A stretch of DNA of 64,000 nt from Bretschneidera sinensis (GCA_023935145.1 CM043700.1:1806001-1870000), one strand, 5' to 3'; positions 47,640-60,677 are shown, counted from the first letter of the stretch. Program-made: numbers and translations. The notes: generated from the letters alone by a model not told the origin.

Positions 47640-50277
47640 TAATTTAATCATTCTAATCTTTGTAATATCTATTTTTTTTTCATTTTGAGATAATTGCATA
47701 ATTCAGCAAACTCTAAAATCCATTTGGAAACCATCCAACAATTGTTGAGAATTTTTCACTCGGTATTAATTTTAAAATTTTTTAATTATTAATAGTAAAC
47801 AAATAAAAACAATATCTTCAATAATAAAAAAAATCTTAGTTTTTTTCGAGTTAAGATCCAATTACCCAATTAAATTGAAGTAGAGAAAGCTAATATAGTT
47901 TTAGACGCTTCATGTTCATTTGGTTTGAGTTGATTTTTTTCCTAACAAATGTATAAGTTGAGTTTAATAGTTTGTTTAAGAATTTTCTTAATCAATTAAA
48001 CGTAAGGATAATTTTGTCAGTTTACAAAATGTGCTTTCACATTAGCAATATTGGCTTTGGCAATATCGCTCTTTTTTGTGTTGTTAAGTTTTTAAAAAAA
48101 AATATTATTAATAAATAATTATTAACAAAATTGTAATGCAATTAATTGAAAATTGAAATTCTTTGACACTAAATTCATAGTTTATGAACTTAAATACTAA
48201 ACTATAATAATTTAAGAAATAGTTGAAGCAATTTCCCCCTTATCTCTTTTTTATGTTTGATACATAGATTTAATGAGAGGAAAGAAAAAATAAAAGATAC
48301 ATGTACCATATCATTTCCCTTCAAATTTTTATTTTTTATAATTTTTAATGTATTCATTATTATACCATTAATTAATGGCATTTTTTTATATTACCGAAAG
48401 ATAAAAAAATAAAATGTATTAAATCTTTTTATTATTATTTTTGAACATCCAAACAAAAGGCATATGTATCTCTAAATTTTCTCATATTTCTCTTCCCTTG
48501 TATCTTTTCTCTTCTACTTCCCAAACATATGGTTAAGGTTAGAGAACACTTCAACATTTCTTTTCTGTGAACAATTTTACCCTTCATATTTCAGCACTAA
48601 ATTTTAATTTGAAAATTTATTTGGAAAAATTATTTTCCCAATTTCCTCTTTCTCCTCTCCCTCTCCTCTCACTAGAGCAGATCCAGCCAGATCAATAGAA
48701 GATCCAGTTGGATAAGCGATGGTCGACCGCAAGAGTCCGCTAGTAACCATGGTTGCAATATCCGTCCGAATATGGTCCACACAGATACGGGATTAAAATT
48801 TTAATTTAAATAATTTTTCAAATTAAAATATAATTCTGAAAAATAGGTTTTTTAACCAATATAATTTTATATTTCTGTAAATTATTTAAAAATAATTTCC
48901 AAAATTAAAATTTATTCTTCATAAATTAAAATATATATGATTCAAGTTTAACTCTAAGGATATATAATTTATGATTTTGTTTTTTTAATTATTATATTAT
49001 TAGGATGCATTATCATTTAACCCCTAAAAAAGATAAATAAATAAAAATGTTACTTCATAGTATATGGGTAATTTTGTTGTTATCCTCCTAAATACCAATT
49101 CTAAACTTGTCAACCAAACATGAGATTAAGATGTGATATATTTAATTAATTTCATGAACCAAACAAGAAATACAAGTATTACCAACTTAATCTACTCTTA
49201 ATCTCATTCAACTATAATCTACCATAAATAAAACCAAAACTCTCATTTGGTGTCCACTTCTCAAAATATACCTTAAATACTCTTACTTAAATATATAAAT
49301 CAAATAATTAAATAAAATTTTATATATATAACTTTATTGACTCTATCTTAACTTCTCCACTCTCCTTATCTCTTATCTTCAACCTAGGTTAATTTTCTCC
49401 GTTCCTCTTTATCTTCTCTACATTTTTAATTGTTCTTATTTCTTTTTAATGATTCTAATCAGATTGTTCTTCTTTTGAGATTTTTTGCATGTTTAGTTTT
49501 ATAATAGAGGATATATGACTATTATGCTTAACATGCTTATAAGAAGATAATTATTAGCATATTGTTTTATATATCAACACATACATAATGCTTGTTGAAA
49601 TGCTAATCCTATTTTATTACCACTTGAAAACTTGTTAACCAAACACAGAATATTAGTGAGATAAACTTAACCAGTCCAACGAATCAAAGAAATATACAAA
49701 GATTACCACGTTAGTCTACTTTTAATCTCATCCCATTACAATCCCATCATTATTTTATCCATCTACCAGACGATCTGTAAGAGATTATTAAACCTCCGGC
49801 TCTTCTTTCTTAATCCTTGATGATGAAATCTTTAAATTGCAGATCCATCATCTGGCAATTGGCATGAAAATAACCATCTTAAACCATCCTATATATTCCT
49901 ACTCCGCAACAGAGGAAGTCATCTCTTATAATGAAAATGGCTAACTTCGCCCTTTCATAGGGCAAATAGTTCCACCCCTAAAAACCTCGACTAAAACGCT
50001 CATCCTTTCAATAGTCTGGTCCTATGCCTTCTAGCTTTGATTATCAAGAAATGCATAACAAATTTTCACCAGCCATAATCATTGTCCAGACTATATTTGA
50101 GAGTTCACTCTCAAAGTAGCATTTGCATTCACAGGCAACAGATTACAAAACATTTATTATCTGGTACAAAATTCTTCTAATACATCAAAATACAAAAGCT
50201 TCAAATATGTAACTAAGGGCTAGAATGAAACGCACAGATAAGCTGACCTGAGGTACCCCTAGACATAAGATGGCAAG
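47640..50277. other. AT-rich intergenic DNA and hydrolase 3' flank
   Basis: No gene was found. The segment 49225-49440 is related in inverted orientation to 40460-40740 (shared CTCATTTGGTGTCCACTTCT). The part next to 50277 would be the hydrolase 3' UTR. Confidence 0.5.
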
Positions 50278-53200
50278 CTACTTCTCTCCGATTAAAAGCG
50301 CCTTTACTATGGCGTCAGACATCCCATCCGCAAATGGAAACAAGTGCCCAGCACCTGGTAGCTCATGGTAATGAATCCAGGGAAGTTGTTGGGCAATGTA
50401 GCGTTGCAGTGTAACAGGCACAAGCAAATCTTCATCCCCATGCCATAGGTGCACAGAACCTTCATTGTTGGGAAATGGGGTTTCCAGATCCATAGGATCA
50501 AATTCCCAAGTGCCAAATCCAACTATCAAGTCGCGATGGATGGACTCGTATTCTCCTTGCTGTCTTACTAGTGCCTAAGGGAATTACAAATAAATGATAA
50601 TTACAAAATCTTTCAAACACGAGAAGAAACAGTAACAGGAGAATAAGAGAGGAAAATAACCAATAAAAATTTGTAAAAAAGAAGGCGAGGGAAAGAGAGA
50701 GTGAGAGAGAGAATTAATATTTACTGATTATTTTATTACTGATATATCATGGAAGAAATAATTTAGCTGAAAGAATATAAACAAAATTCTAATCTCTCAT
50801 ACATAAAAAGTAAGCTGAACCTGGCCATAGAAAGGAGCAAAATGTCTTATTTTGTTCACAAAATTGGTTTTTCTTATTAATTGGAGCTAGAATTCAGGAG
50901 GCAAATCACTAGAAAAGGGTAATGGGGCATTGTTTGGATGTTTCAAGCTTCCGAGTGTTATTATTATCCTCTATGACTTGGGCCCTCAAGAGCCATAGAA
51001 TGAACTCAAAAATTAGTCAGAAGAGAGATTCCAAGTTCAAGTGTTCATTTTAAGAGGAAAACAAAGGAGGTGGGTGTCATTTCAGTCCTTAACATCAAAA
51101 TAACCATAAAGTACCTATTTATTCAACAAAGAAAAAGAGACATATCAGATGTTCTCCAAATATGATAACTGTAATTCTTAAAACAAGAAGAGAATGATAC
51201 ATTCCTTCAGCAGGGAACCACAACTATAACCACACAACACCACAATTTCTCCATAAACCTTACTCACCCCCTACAGAAGTCAAATATTAATTAAAACAAT
51301 CAAGAAAACGACATCAACTTTAATTTTACACGGAGATTCAAAACTCACCTCAAAATCCACTATCAGATAGGATAAAAACAACAAAAACTTACCAAATATA
51401 TCATCAATGAATAAAATTCGGTCAAACATTATAAATGTAACCCACCTCAAAATCCACTATCAGATAGGATAAAAACAACAAAAACTTACCAGATATATCA
51501 TCAATGAATAAAATTCGGTCCAACATTATAAATGTACTCTAGTTGCCATGTTAAAGACAGTAATAAAATTTTCCAGTCAATTTCATCTTCACTGTGTTTC
51601 TTCACAGTCGTTTACAACCATTTACAAAGAATAATTAAAAGGGCAAATTACAAAATACTACCCCTCTGGTTTGGGTCAGTTCAGGTTATGCCCACGAGGT
51701 TTGAAACGTTACACTCATACCGATATCGTTTGGCCTTCATACAACATGATTTATTTAGTGTTAACTCTGATAGATAGGTCGTTTTTTTTATTTCTTTTCC
51801 ATTCAACAGTTCTGCCTCGTACAGCAGTGCTGGATACGAAGCTGACCTGGGCACTGCTGCTGCAGCAAGCGGCTCGCCTAGGCACCACTGCTGCCCTGCG
51901 CAGGCAGCAGCCCTAGGAGCCGCTGCCTTATGGAGGCGGTGGTGCCCAAATTAAGTTTTAATTTAGAAGTTTTATTTTTATTTTTCATTTTGAGTTTTAT
52001 AAATATTACTCTTAATATTGAGCTCTAACCTTTTTTTTAAATTTAGATTTTCAATACTTTTGAGTTTTAGTTTCAATTTTGATTTCCACTGTTAAATTTT
52101 AGTTCTAATTCTGAGGTTTAAATTTCTTTTTAGTTTTAGTTTTAATTCTAATTTTAAGTTTAATTTTGAGTTGGTAAATATGGAAAATGCAATGTCCTGT
52201 CAAGGGGATTGGGAGATTCAACAAGTTGGGAATTTATTTAAGAATATCTACAAGGCGAAAATTAGCTTTATTTAGAGGGGACAAGGTTTGATGAAAGTTG
52301 AAAGTGGGAGGGAAGTTTGAGGTAAAGTCAAATTTAAGGCATTTCTCAATGATACTTATAAAAAAAAGCATTTCTCAATGATATGCATTTGGAAGGAAGG
52401 ACTAATTTTTCATGGAACTCGATTCGGAAAACTTATGCTCCTTTGAAGCTTGCTTTCTTAGCTTGGGAAGCTACTTTGGGTTGGTATTTTAACCATTCAC
52501 AACTTTTAAAATAGAGGGAAAGTTTTGGTCAATCAATGTGTTGAAATTAAGAATTGAAAATAAATTTTTTATTATTGATTGATGATTTGAATACAATTCT
52601 ACTGTCCTGTATTTTATGAATATCAAACCTAATAGGACTAAGAGACATCAACGAGATAAGATAGATATAAACTAAGTAATACTAAGAAACTTACTATGAC
52701 ACATAATAGGAAACCTAATTAGGACTCTCAACACTCCCCTCAAGTTGGAGCATACACATGCACCAAATTGTTACAAAGAAACTCATACTAACAACAAACC
52801 TTATCCAATTTGAAGCAAATAAACCCAAACTCATAAATTATAATAACCCATAACAACACATCAGGACTCCACACCAACGACAAATAGTTAAGTCACCACG
52901 TCGGCACCACCTAAAGAAACATGATCCAAGAACACCGGATCAACAAGACTTTGACTTTTTGTAATTTTTTTTTTACTAACTTTGATTTTGACTTGGATGG
53001 GCTGCAATCATTGAATCGGGAGGAAACAACATCAACATGTATGGGTCAATAACATCAACATCGGGGTGAGGAACTCTTCTTCTTCTCGAACTCTTCTTCT
53101 TTTTCTTTAACTCTTATTATTCTTCTTCTTCTTCTTAAACTCTTCTTCTTCTTGAACTCTTTTTTTTAACTTACGTTTTTTTTTACTGCCTTTTTCACCC

Positions 53201-56200
53201 TTTTTTGTACGAATCTATTTATCAAACTTTCTTAGCTACCCCGTGAACAGTATCAATGAACAATGCGGTGAATAGTACCCGTGAACAATGCGGTAAACAA
53301 TACTCGTAAACAGATCCATAGTTATTTTTTAAAAAAAAACATCACTGGGGTCGCACCGGAAAAAAAAACAAAACAAAAACTAAAAAGGTTATAAACTATA
53401 TATATATATATATATAGATTAATGGTGTTTATCTCAGATCACTTCTAAGATCCCAAACCTTGAGCTCAGATACCATGTTGAAATTAAGAATTGAAAAGAA
53501 ATTTGGTATTATTGATTGATGATTTGAATGCAATTCAACAGTCCTATATATAAACTTATAAATATCAAACCTAATAGAACTAGGAGTCATCAACGAGTTA
53601 AGATAGACATAAACTAAGTAAGACTAAGAAACCTACTAAGACACATAATAGGAAACCTAATTAGAACTCTCAACACAATGTTTTCTTTGCAAAGAGGAGG
53701 CTGAAACCTTTCACCATCTTTTATTGGGATATTCATTCACAAGACAATTATGGGAAATGAATTTTCGTGTAGCGGACCTTTCTCAAGTGGTTACATGTTC
53801 CATTGAGGAAGTGTGGGCTTGGAGTGCTTTGGGAGCTTCTAAAGAGATGAGAAAGCCCTATTCCTTAATTCCTCTCTCCAATTTTGGGTTGGTTTGGAAT
53901 CAAAAGAATAGGAGGGCCCTCTTGCAGTGTAAAAATCAATAGCTTCCATCAAGGAAGGGTGGTCTAAGACTTTTTAGTTTCGGTTTACTGGATGAGGAAA
54001 TTATAGACTTCATTGATATACTATCTTGCATAGAGATAGTTTCTTTTGTACATGGGTGTTATTAAAACAACTTTTACTTATCTAAAAAAAGTTATGCCAA
54101 GGGTAAATTGGTAATTTCAGAGGTGGTAAGGTATGTAAATTTGAAAAAATATCATAGCACTTTGGCCTTTTCATATTACGTGTAATGGTTTTCACTCAGA
54201 TTGTGTAACGACCAAACCAAAAAGGTATTAGTGTAACATTTTAAACCTCATGGGCATAACTGACCCAAACCATAGGGTAGTTTTTTTTGTAATTTTCCGT
54301 AATTAAGAGAACTACAAAACTTCAAAGACTTAAGGCACTAAAATTATTATAGACTTCATAAATATTACAAAATTTGCAAAATACTTGCCAAAATCCATAC
54401 AAATATATACAAAGTTAAAAAATTAGCCATGGTGACAAGTTTTTTATTGACAGACATCACGTGCAAAGAAGAAGAAAGAAAATTCATAACTAAGAAAATG
54501 AGACTTCAAGAAAATATTTCAGAGAAGAGATAGAATCCTAAACACTATAGACGTTCTCCAACAAAAATGTTAAACAGCATTCTCAAGAGAGACAAAAACA
54601 CATACTCAACTCACACTAAATGTGCCCACTCTTTGTTTGATTTCCTAATTTCTTTCTATTATTATTATCTTCCATATGGCACCAGGAGAAATAATGCATG
54701 GAATTTTTATTTTTTGGCTAAGAGAGATAAATACCGCATACTCCTTTCTAGAAGATCTCTTCAGCAACATCTCCTTGTCCTGTTGAGGAAGAATATCAGT
54801 ACTATGAGCTACAACACTAGATGCAGGGAACCATTTCTGCGTATTCCACCAATAGGTAAGCCATGGAGCATAGTGAGCAACACGAAGTGTCCACTGATCT
54901 TGTGGTAACTGCTGGTAGTAGGCTTCTTTAGATAAGTTTGCGGGAAAGTTAGGCCACCAGTAGTTAACAACCGGTGCTAACAGTGTTGCTCCGACTAACC
55001 TGTTAATTACAATTACCTTGCATAAGAGAAATAACATAAAAGGTAACCAATACTCATACAGAGACACACACACACACACTGAATTATATACTCTACGTTC
55101 ACTCATATGCTTGGCTAAAGAATACCTGTGAGGGATGTACTTGAGGCAGGTCCAAATCACCTCCCCACCCATGGAAAAGCCAATTACGTAAAATTTGGAT
55201 CCTAATCCTAATTGATCAGCAATCTCTTCTATGTCTGAAGCCATGCTCTTTGGTGTCCGCTTTGGATTAGGATCACTCTCTCCATAACCCGGTCTATCAA
55301 AAGACACAATGTAGATCCCTAAGTCTTCAACAATTTCCTGGAAGAATCCAGCAGAGAGTCAAATGACACTAACATGAGAAATTTAGAGGCTTAATTTCAT
55401 GCTTGCAAGATTCAACGCCATGGACATAAAAGAAACAGATAATAAGTACCGGTGAAAGACTAGTGGCAACAACAGCATCATGCCTGCAAGAATCGAAGCC
55501 ATGGACATAGACAATTTTATACTTTGCCTTATCTTTTGGAACACCGTGTTCTTTGTAGGCCAAATGCCTTCCATCTCTAAGCTTTATTCTTGGTGCCGTA
55601 ACAGGAGGGCCATCTAGAGAGCCACAAGTCTTGGGTGGTGGAGACTGGATTGCTTGATAAGCCCATGCCAAAATTCCAACAAAGAATACCACTAGTATCT
55701 TCTTAAATATCCCTGACATTTGTTAGATATAGTTCAAATACAGCCCAAAATGTTGAACAACAACTTGAGCAACTTCATGCTAAAGCTTGGAAGCAAGAAT
55801 AAGAAAGAACTAGTCATAGTTAATGCACAAAGCTTTGAAGATAGCTCATATGCAGGTGATCTCTTATCCATTTCTTTTCAAAATGTAACTATTAAAACAT
55901 GCAGAAATGAAATAGTAGGAGGTTAACAACTCCATAAATTATAGACAGCAGAGAGCCCAATTGGCCAAGTGAAAATTTATTCACCTGTCAAGAGAGGGAC
56001 TTCTTCAGAATCAATTCAAGGAAACAGTCCCATATTATGTAACAAAGATGTGGATCTCAAATTTAAAACAGGTTTGTCAAAACATGGAGATGGCAGACAT
56101 AGTGATATCCAGAGGGAGAGAGATGCAACCTCAGAACAGTACGTGTGTTTAAATTAGACCGCGTTAAATGCCCTTTACTCCTTTTCTCGTTTAGCTTGAA

Positions 56201-56741
56201 AACCCTAACCTAGTTAACAATACATCATTGAGCAGAACAAACATAATTAAGTGCTTCATTTCTATTTTGCATCAAAAGCAAACCGAAAATAGCAAATCCT
56301 AAGCCAGTGACTCAGCGAATGTGATTGTCTCACTAAACTCTACACGAATCAATCCAAACAGTAACTAGGAAACTACACTAAATTGAGTCAACATGTAAGT
56401 TTTAAGAATCCCCAAATCATGAAAATGAAGAATCTAAGATCCAAAATCTCAGCTTTATTTTGCTTTCCTACGTCTCCTCATCAACCAAGCTGGAAAAGGC
56501 CATCCAGTTAACGACGATGTTCGGCGACGTTTGCTTTTTTTTCTTTTTCACAAAGTTGTGGTTTTTTTAGCGTAAGAGAATTACTAGGTATAGTGAAATT
56601 TTTAACATCTTTGGATCAAATAAAACGTGAAATTAAACAAAACCCACCTGAGGAAAGCTTAAAAGAAGTGCCTTGCTTAGCTCTTCTAGTGTGAGCTCTC
56701 GCAGATGCAGCTGATATCTTTCTGTTCACTCCTCCCGCCAT
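50278..56741 (-). CDS. Membrane-anchored alpha/beta hydrolase (five exons)
   Basis: The predicted protein of 376 aa is an alpha/beta-hydrolase-fold esterase or lipase-like enzyme; its substrate is unknown. Exons on the minus strand are 56741-56648, 55712-55450, 55337-55126, 54999-54735 and 50574-50278. All introns are GT...AG and reading frames join exactly. The N-terminus is basic (RKISAASARAHTRRAK). Residues 36-52 form one hydrophobic segment, probably a membrane anchor. The oxyanion-type motif is VHGFDSCRHD (101-110), the nucleophile is S174 in GFSMGG, the acid is D325 in WHGDED and the base is H355 in GAGHLF, so the catalytic triad is complete. The start in the 56.7-kb exon is preferred to an ATG at 55719, because that ATG overlaps the splice acceptor and the upstream exon joins in frame. 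The last intron, about 4.2 kb, is enlarged by transposons. No gene symbol is assigned. Confidence 0.9.
51346..51537. repeat. 97-bp tandem duplication in hydrolase intron 4
   Basis: Copies 51346-51442 and 51443-51537 differ at only a few positions (for example CCAAATAT versus CCAGATAT). Confidence 0.9.
52180..54090 (+). pseudogene. LINE (L1) 3' fragment, interrupted by a TRIM
   Basis: Plus-strand translations before and after the TRIM join into the zf-RVT-like C-terminal region of plant LINE ORF2. The pieces are FSWNSIRKTYAPLKLAFLAW (52410-52470) and, after 53676, CFLCKEEAETFHHLLLGYSF. The usual order is WKSKAPLK...AWEA...RCFLCGEEAET. Stops are present. The 5' part, including the transcriptase, is absent, so this is a truncated old insertion. 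Confidence 0.7.
52539..53675 (-). mobile_element. TRIM-like miniature LTR element
   Basis: LTRs at 52539-52733 (195 bp) and 53476-53675 (200 bp) start TGTTGAAATTAAG and end CTCAACA on the plus strand. A perfect CAATG duplication flanks the element (52534-52538 and 53676-53680). On the minus strand a primer site TGGTATCTGAGC (53464-53475) and a polypurine tract TTGAGGGGAG next to 52733 are present. The interior is about 740 bp with no gag or pol; it includes CTTCTTCTT-rich sequence. Size and layout fit a TRIM. Confidence 0.88.
55398..55509 (-). repeat. Short exon-fragment duplication at the hydrolase exon 2 / intron 2 border
   Basis: Bases 55479-55509 in exon 2, encoding VHGFDSCRHD, have a diverged copy 81 bases downstream at 55398-55428 inside intron 2, encoding VHGVESCKHE. 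Confidence 0.7.
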
Positions 56742-57517
56742 TTTTCCACTCTCAAATCGTACAATACCCAACAAAAAGTATCCTCCGAAAATTCACAGAT
56801 TTAGATAGAGGGAGGGATGGGTGGATCGGAGTCTGTATTGCGTAGTGAAGAGAAGATTATATGAGCTACAATAATGTATGTAAGGTTTATTGGTTTTGGT
56901 TTTCGACGTTGTGTTAGGTATCTACAGTTGACTATGAAATCTGGTTTGGTTTTCCACTCCAGTACTCGAAAGTCTAAAATGACCTCACTTCTATCCACGG
57001 CGATCAGTTTGGCTAAAAATAATTAATTTTTAAATAATTTTTAATGAATATAACGAGATTCAATCTTTTCAATGGTCATTAAGCGTAGGTGCTGGGTTTT
57101 TTTTTTGTTATCCTATCAAACTTGATATCTAAAATCATTTTTCTTGAAAAAAAATCAATGAGTGAAGGTACATATTGAAGTGCGTTAATATATGAAAGAA
57201 TTAGAACTTATTCTTTCACATCTCTTTATGAGTAACACGGGCTCCCATGAAGTGCGTGTTTTTAAGTCTTAAACTAGTTCGACATCTTACTATTTGTGAC
57301 GTTAGGCCTATCGAAAGACGTATCATCTTAACATGAAAGTAAACTGAAGTCGTTATTTGACTTTAAAAGATGTCAAAGTCTCCATTGATATGCAAAAGAT
57401 TTAGGGAAAGAGATTGGGGTACGAGAGAAAAAAAGATTTAAGACTTCCATCTTGCAGAGATCGAAACCTAACCCTAATATTATTGAGAAATTATTTAGCA
57501 ATTAAGATAGACTATTT
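56742..57517. other. Upstream region of the hydrolase gene
   Basis: The first 100-150 bases are the likely 5' UTR and core promoter on the minus strand, but no clear TATA box was seen. The rest is AT-rich with no gene. Confidence 0.45.
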
Positions 57518-57665
57518 TATTGAAAAGAAGGATTTACGCTTTTATTCGTATATTATCTCTATAATTACAATGGTATTTATAGAGCTTGATTATAGGGGAA
57601 CCCTAGAATTAAGCTAATACACAATCTAAATTAGGAAGGTAATTTGATTTATGTCTTATTTAATA
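57518..57665 (-). repeat. 3' LTR of copia element D
   Basis: It shares GAAAAGAAGGATTTACG and GGAACCCTAGAATTAAGC-type sequence with 63515-63617. Its outer bases read TATT...AATA rather than TG...CA. Confidence 0.7.
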
Positions 57666-59350
57666 CTCCCCCTCAAGTTGGTGTGTAGATGGCCCAGATG
57701 CCTGACTTGTCAAGAAATTTAAAGAATACCCGATTTAAGACTGCTTTGGTAAGGATGTCAACCAACTGATCTTCTGATCGAATCTCAGGCAATTCCGTAA
57801 TCTTTTCATCCAACTTTTCCTTAATGAAAAACCTGTCGACCTCGACGTACTTTGTACGGTCATGTTGAACTGGATTATGTGCTATGTCACATGCTGCTTT
57901 GTTATCACAAAATAGTTAGATAGGTTGCTCGGATAGATAACCCAGATTCTGTAAGAGGAGTCTTAGCCATAATGTCTCATATAATACATTTGCCAAACCT
58001 CTTAATTCAGCTTCTGCACTTGAGCGAGCTACAACATTTTGTTTCTTACTTTTTCATGTCACAAGGTTACCTCCTAGAAAGGTAAAATATCCAGAAGTTG
58101 ACCGCATGTCACTCACATCACCAGCCCAATCAGCATCGGTATAGGCTTCTATGCTTTGATGGTTTGCGTTTTTTGAGAATAATACTCCTTTTCCTGGAGC
58201 GGACTTTAGGTACCTTAAGATGCGGATAATTGCATTCATATGTTGTTCTCCAGGATTATGCATAAACTGGCTGACAATACTCAAGGCATAGGTCAGATTT
58301 GGTCTGGTATAAGACAAGTACAACAGTCTCCCAACCAGTCTTTGGTATCTTCCTTTGTCAACTGGTACCTGGTTGGGCTCAACACATAGCTTTAGACCTT
58401 CTTCTACTGGTGTATCCACTGGTTGACATGCTGCCATACCAGTTTCTCGTAATAAATCTAGAGCATATTTTCTTTGAGACAGGACTATCCCTTTGTTAGA
58501 TCGAGATACTTCAATCCCAAAGAAATATTTCAGAGGTCCTAAATCTTTCATTTCAAATTCTTTAGACAAGTAATTTTGCAGGGTTTTTTTTCATTTAGAT
58601 CATTCCCTATAACCACCATATCATCCAATATACAATGAGTGCAATTATCTTACCTTGCTTCCTTTTGAGAAAAAGAGTATGATCTGAATTGCTTTGATGG
58701 TAGCTAAAGGCTATCATAAATTTTGTGAACCTTCCAAACCATGCTCTATGAGACTGCTTCAGCCTATACAATGATTTCTTTAGTTTGCATACCTTCTGGC
58801 TGTGTCCTTTTGGTATCATGCATCCCGGTGGGAGATCCATGTAGACTTCTTCAGATAATGCACCATGTAAAAATGCATTCTTCACATCAAATTATTGTAG
58901 TGGCCAATCCAAGTTTGCAGCCAAAGACAGCATAACACGAACTATGTTGATTTTGGCTACAGGTGCAAATGTTTCTGTGTAATCAATCCCATAGGTTTGA
59001 GTGTATCCCTTTACTACCAATCTTGCTTTAAAGTGCTCAATTGTGCCATCAGCCTTGTACTTCATGATGTAGATCCACCAACATCCAACTGGTTTCTTTC
59101 CTTGTGGAAGATCAACTAGTTTCCATGTTTCATTTTTTTCCTGAGATTTCATCTCTTCATTCATAGTTGCTTTCCACCTAGGATCAGATAAGGCTTTCTG
59201 CACACTGTTAGGAATAGATACAGCAGATAATTGATTCACAAATGATATGTTTGATTTTGATAAACGATGGTTGGACACATAATGACTCATGGGATATTTT
59301 ACTTTACTAAAGAGTTCAGGTTCATAAGTGGATTTAGGAATACCTCTCAT
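57666..59350 (-). pseudogene. Copia D reverse transcriptase and RNase H remnant
   Basis: Minus-strand segments include the transcriptase start (EEMKSQEKNETWKLVDLP, near 59160), KARLVVKGYTQTYGIDYTET, NAFLHGALSEEVYMDLPPG, then FEMKDLGPLKYFFGIEV (58560) and RNase H starting YTDADWAGDVSDMRSTSGY (near 58130). The YVDD box is destroyed by a frameshift (VYWMIWW near 58620). Several stops occur. Confidence 0.8.
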
Positions 59351-59709
59351 GTGGTGTTGTGGTAACTATCTCTTGTGTGGCTCAAGAACATCTCCAGTAA
59401 ACGATTGGTGTGATATGTCGAAATGGGATGGAGCATGATCGACGATTTCCGGCTGGGTTGGAGAATGATTCATCTCTTCAGATATTTGGTTCTCATCGGT
59501 TTATGGCTGGGTTGAAGAATGATTCACTCTTAAGGTATTTGGTTCCCGTCTTGGACTTGATCTAACATCATACCACTTAAATCAAGTTCACCCATTTCCT
59601 CGTTTACTCTAGTCTGTGAGTCATCACCATTGGAATCTAATCTCATATCCAAATTGTCAGGCTCTTGATTATTTTAATCTAGGTTTTGAATTTCCTTTTA
59701 GTACTCCTC

Positions 59710-60677
59710 CTAAAATTCAGGTTTGGAGAAGTACATTGTGTCCTCATGGAAAACAACATCCATCGTGATAAATAGCCGACATGTGGGGGGATGATAACAT
59801 CGATATCCTTTTTGATGAGTAGCATACCCAACAAAAACACATCTCAATGATTGAGGAGTTAACTTGGTGCACTGATGTTTGTGTAAATGTACAAACACCA
59901 CATATCCAAAGACATGAGGAGTTAAGCTGGAGACAGATGGAGTATCAATCTTATCATCAAGAGTTTGGAGTGGTGTTTTGAAGTTGAGTGTGCTGGAGGG
60001 TACCCGATTGATTAAGTAAGCTGCAGTCATTAAAGCCTCTCCCCAATAAGACAAAGGTATATGGCCTTCGATTAACAAAGCCCAAACAACCGCCAACTAA
60101 TGTCGATTTTTCAGCGCGGCCACCCCATTCTGTTGAGGCATGGTGGAACAAGTAGTGTGATGGATCATTCCTTGTGCTTCCAAGTAATGTTGAAATTCAG
60201 TACTCTGATATTCCCCGCCATTGTCACTGTGAAAAATTTGAATCTTTTTATTGTACCGAGTTTCAATCCATTTATGAAACTTTTGAAATAATGAGTTCAC
60301 TTCACTTTTGGATTTCATTAAGCAAAGTCATGTCATCTTGGTACAATCATCAATAAATGTTACAAACCAATGTGACCCACCCAAAGTAGTGACTTTTGAT
60401 GGACCCCAGACATCCGAATGAATAATCATAAATGGAAGTTGACTTTTATTCAATTGTAATGGAAATGAAACACGATGGCTTTTTGCCAGTTCACTAGTCT
60501 CACACTGAAAACTAAAAACATCAATATCTGTAAATAAACTAGGAAATAATCTTTTGATGTATCCAAAAGAGGCATGCCCAAACCGTCGATGTCTCAACCA
60601 TATTTCTTTCCGTTTTCTATCTTCAGAACATCCTACTGCCAAAGCTTGTCGTAGACTTTCTGTAGATTGAGGTTTCA
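59710..60677 (-). pseudogene. Copia D integrase remnant
   Basis: In order on the minus strand are WLRHRRFGHASFGYI (pre-integrase, near 60590), SDVWGPSKVTTLGGSHWFVTF (60400), FHSDNGGEY (60230), CSTMPQQNGVAALKNRH and HIPLSYWGEALMTAAYLINR (60050). The central Asp and the DNGGEY box are present. A stop near 60096 and other breaks show it is inactive. Confidence 0.8.

Larger units (their letters stand above)
51640..54298. mobile_element. Mutator-like element with long terminal inverted repeats in hydrolase intron 4
   Basis: The left end (AGGGCAAATTACAAAATACTA) and inverted right end (GGAAAATTACAAAAAAAACTA) open inverted repeats of about 85 bases. These share CCAAACC/GGTTTGGGTCAGTT, TTATGCCCA and the GAGGTTTGAAA type motif. 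Flanks are ATAATTAAA (51631-51639) and GTAATTAAG (54299-54307), a 7 of 9 match; 9-bp duplications are typical of MULEs. No transposase was seen. The interior holds a GC-rich segment (51830-51950), LINE sequence and a TRIM. Confidence 0.65.

Noticed and set aside
51830..51950. GC-rich GCTGCTGCAGCA-type stretch as a coding exon
   Set aside because: It lies inside the MULE-like element in an intron, with no frame conserved and no splice support.
55369..55719. Hydrolase start at the ATG at 55719
   Set aside because: That ATG overlaps the splice acceptor, and the upstream exon at 56648-56741 joins in frame with a family-like basic N-terminus.
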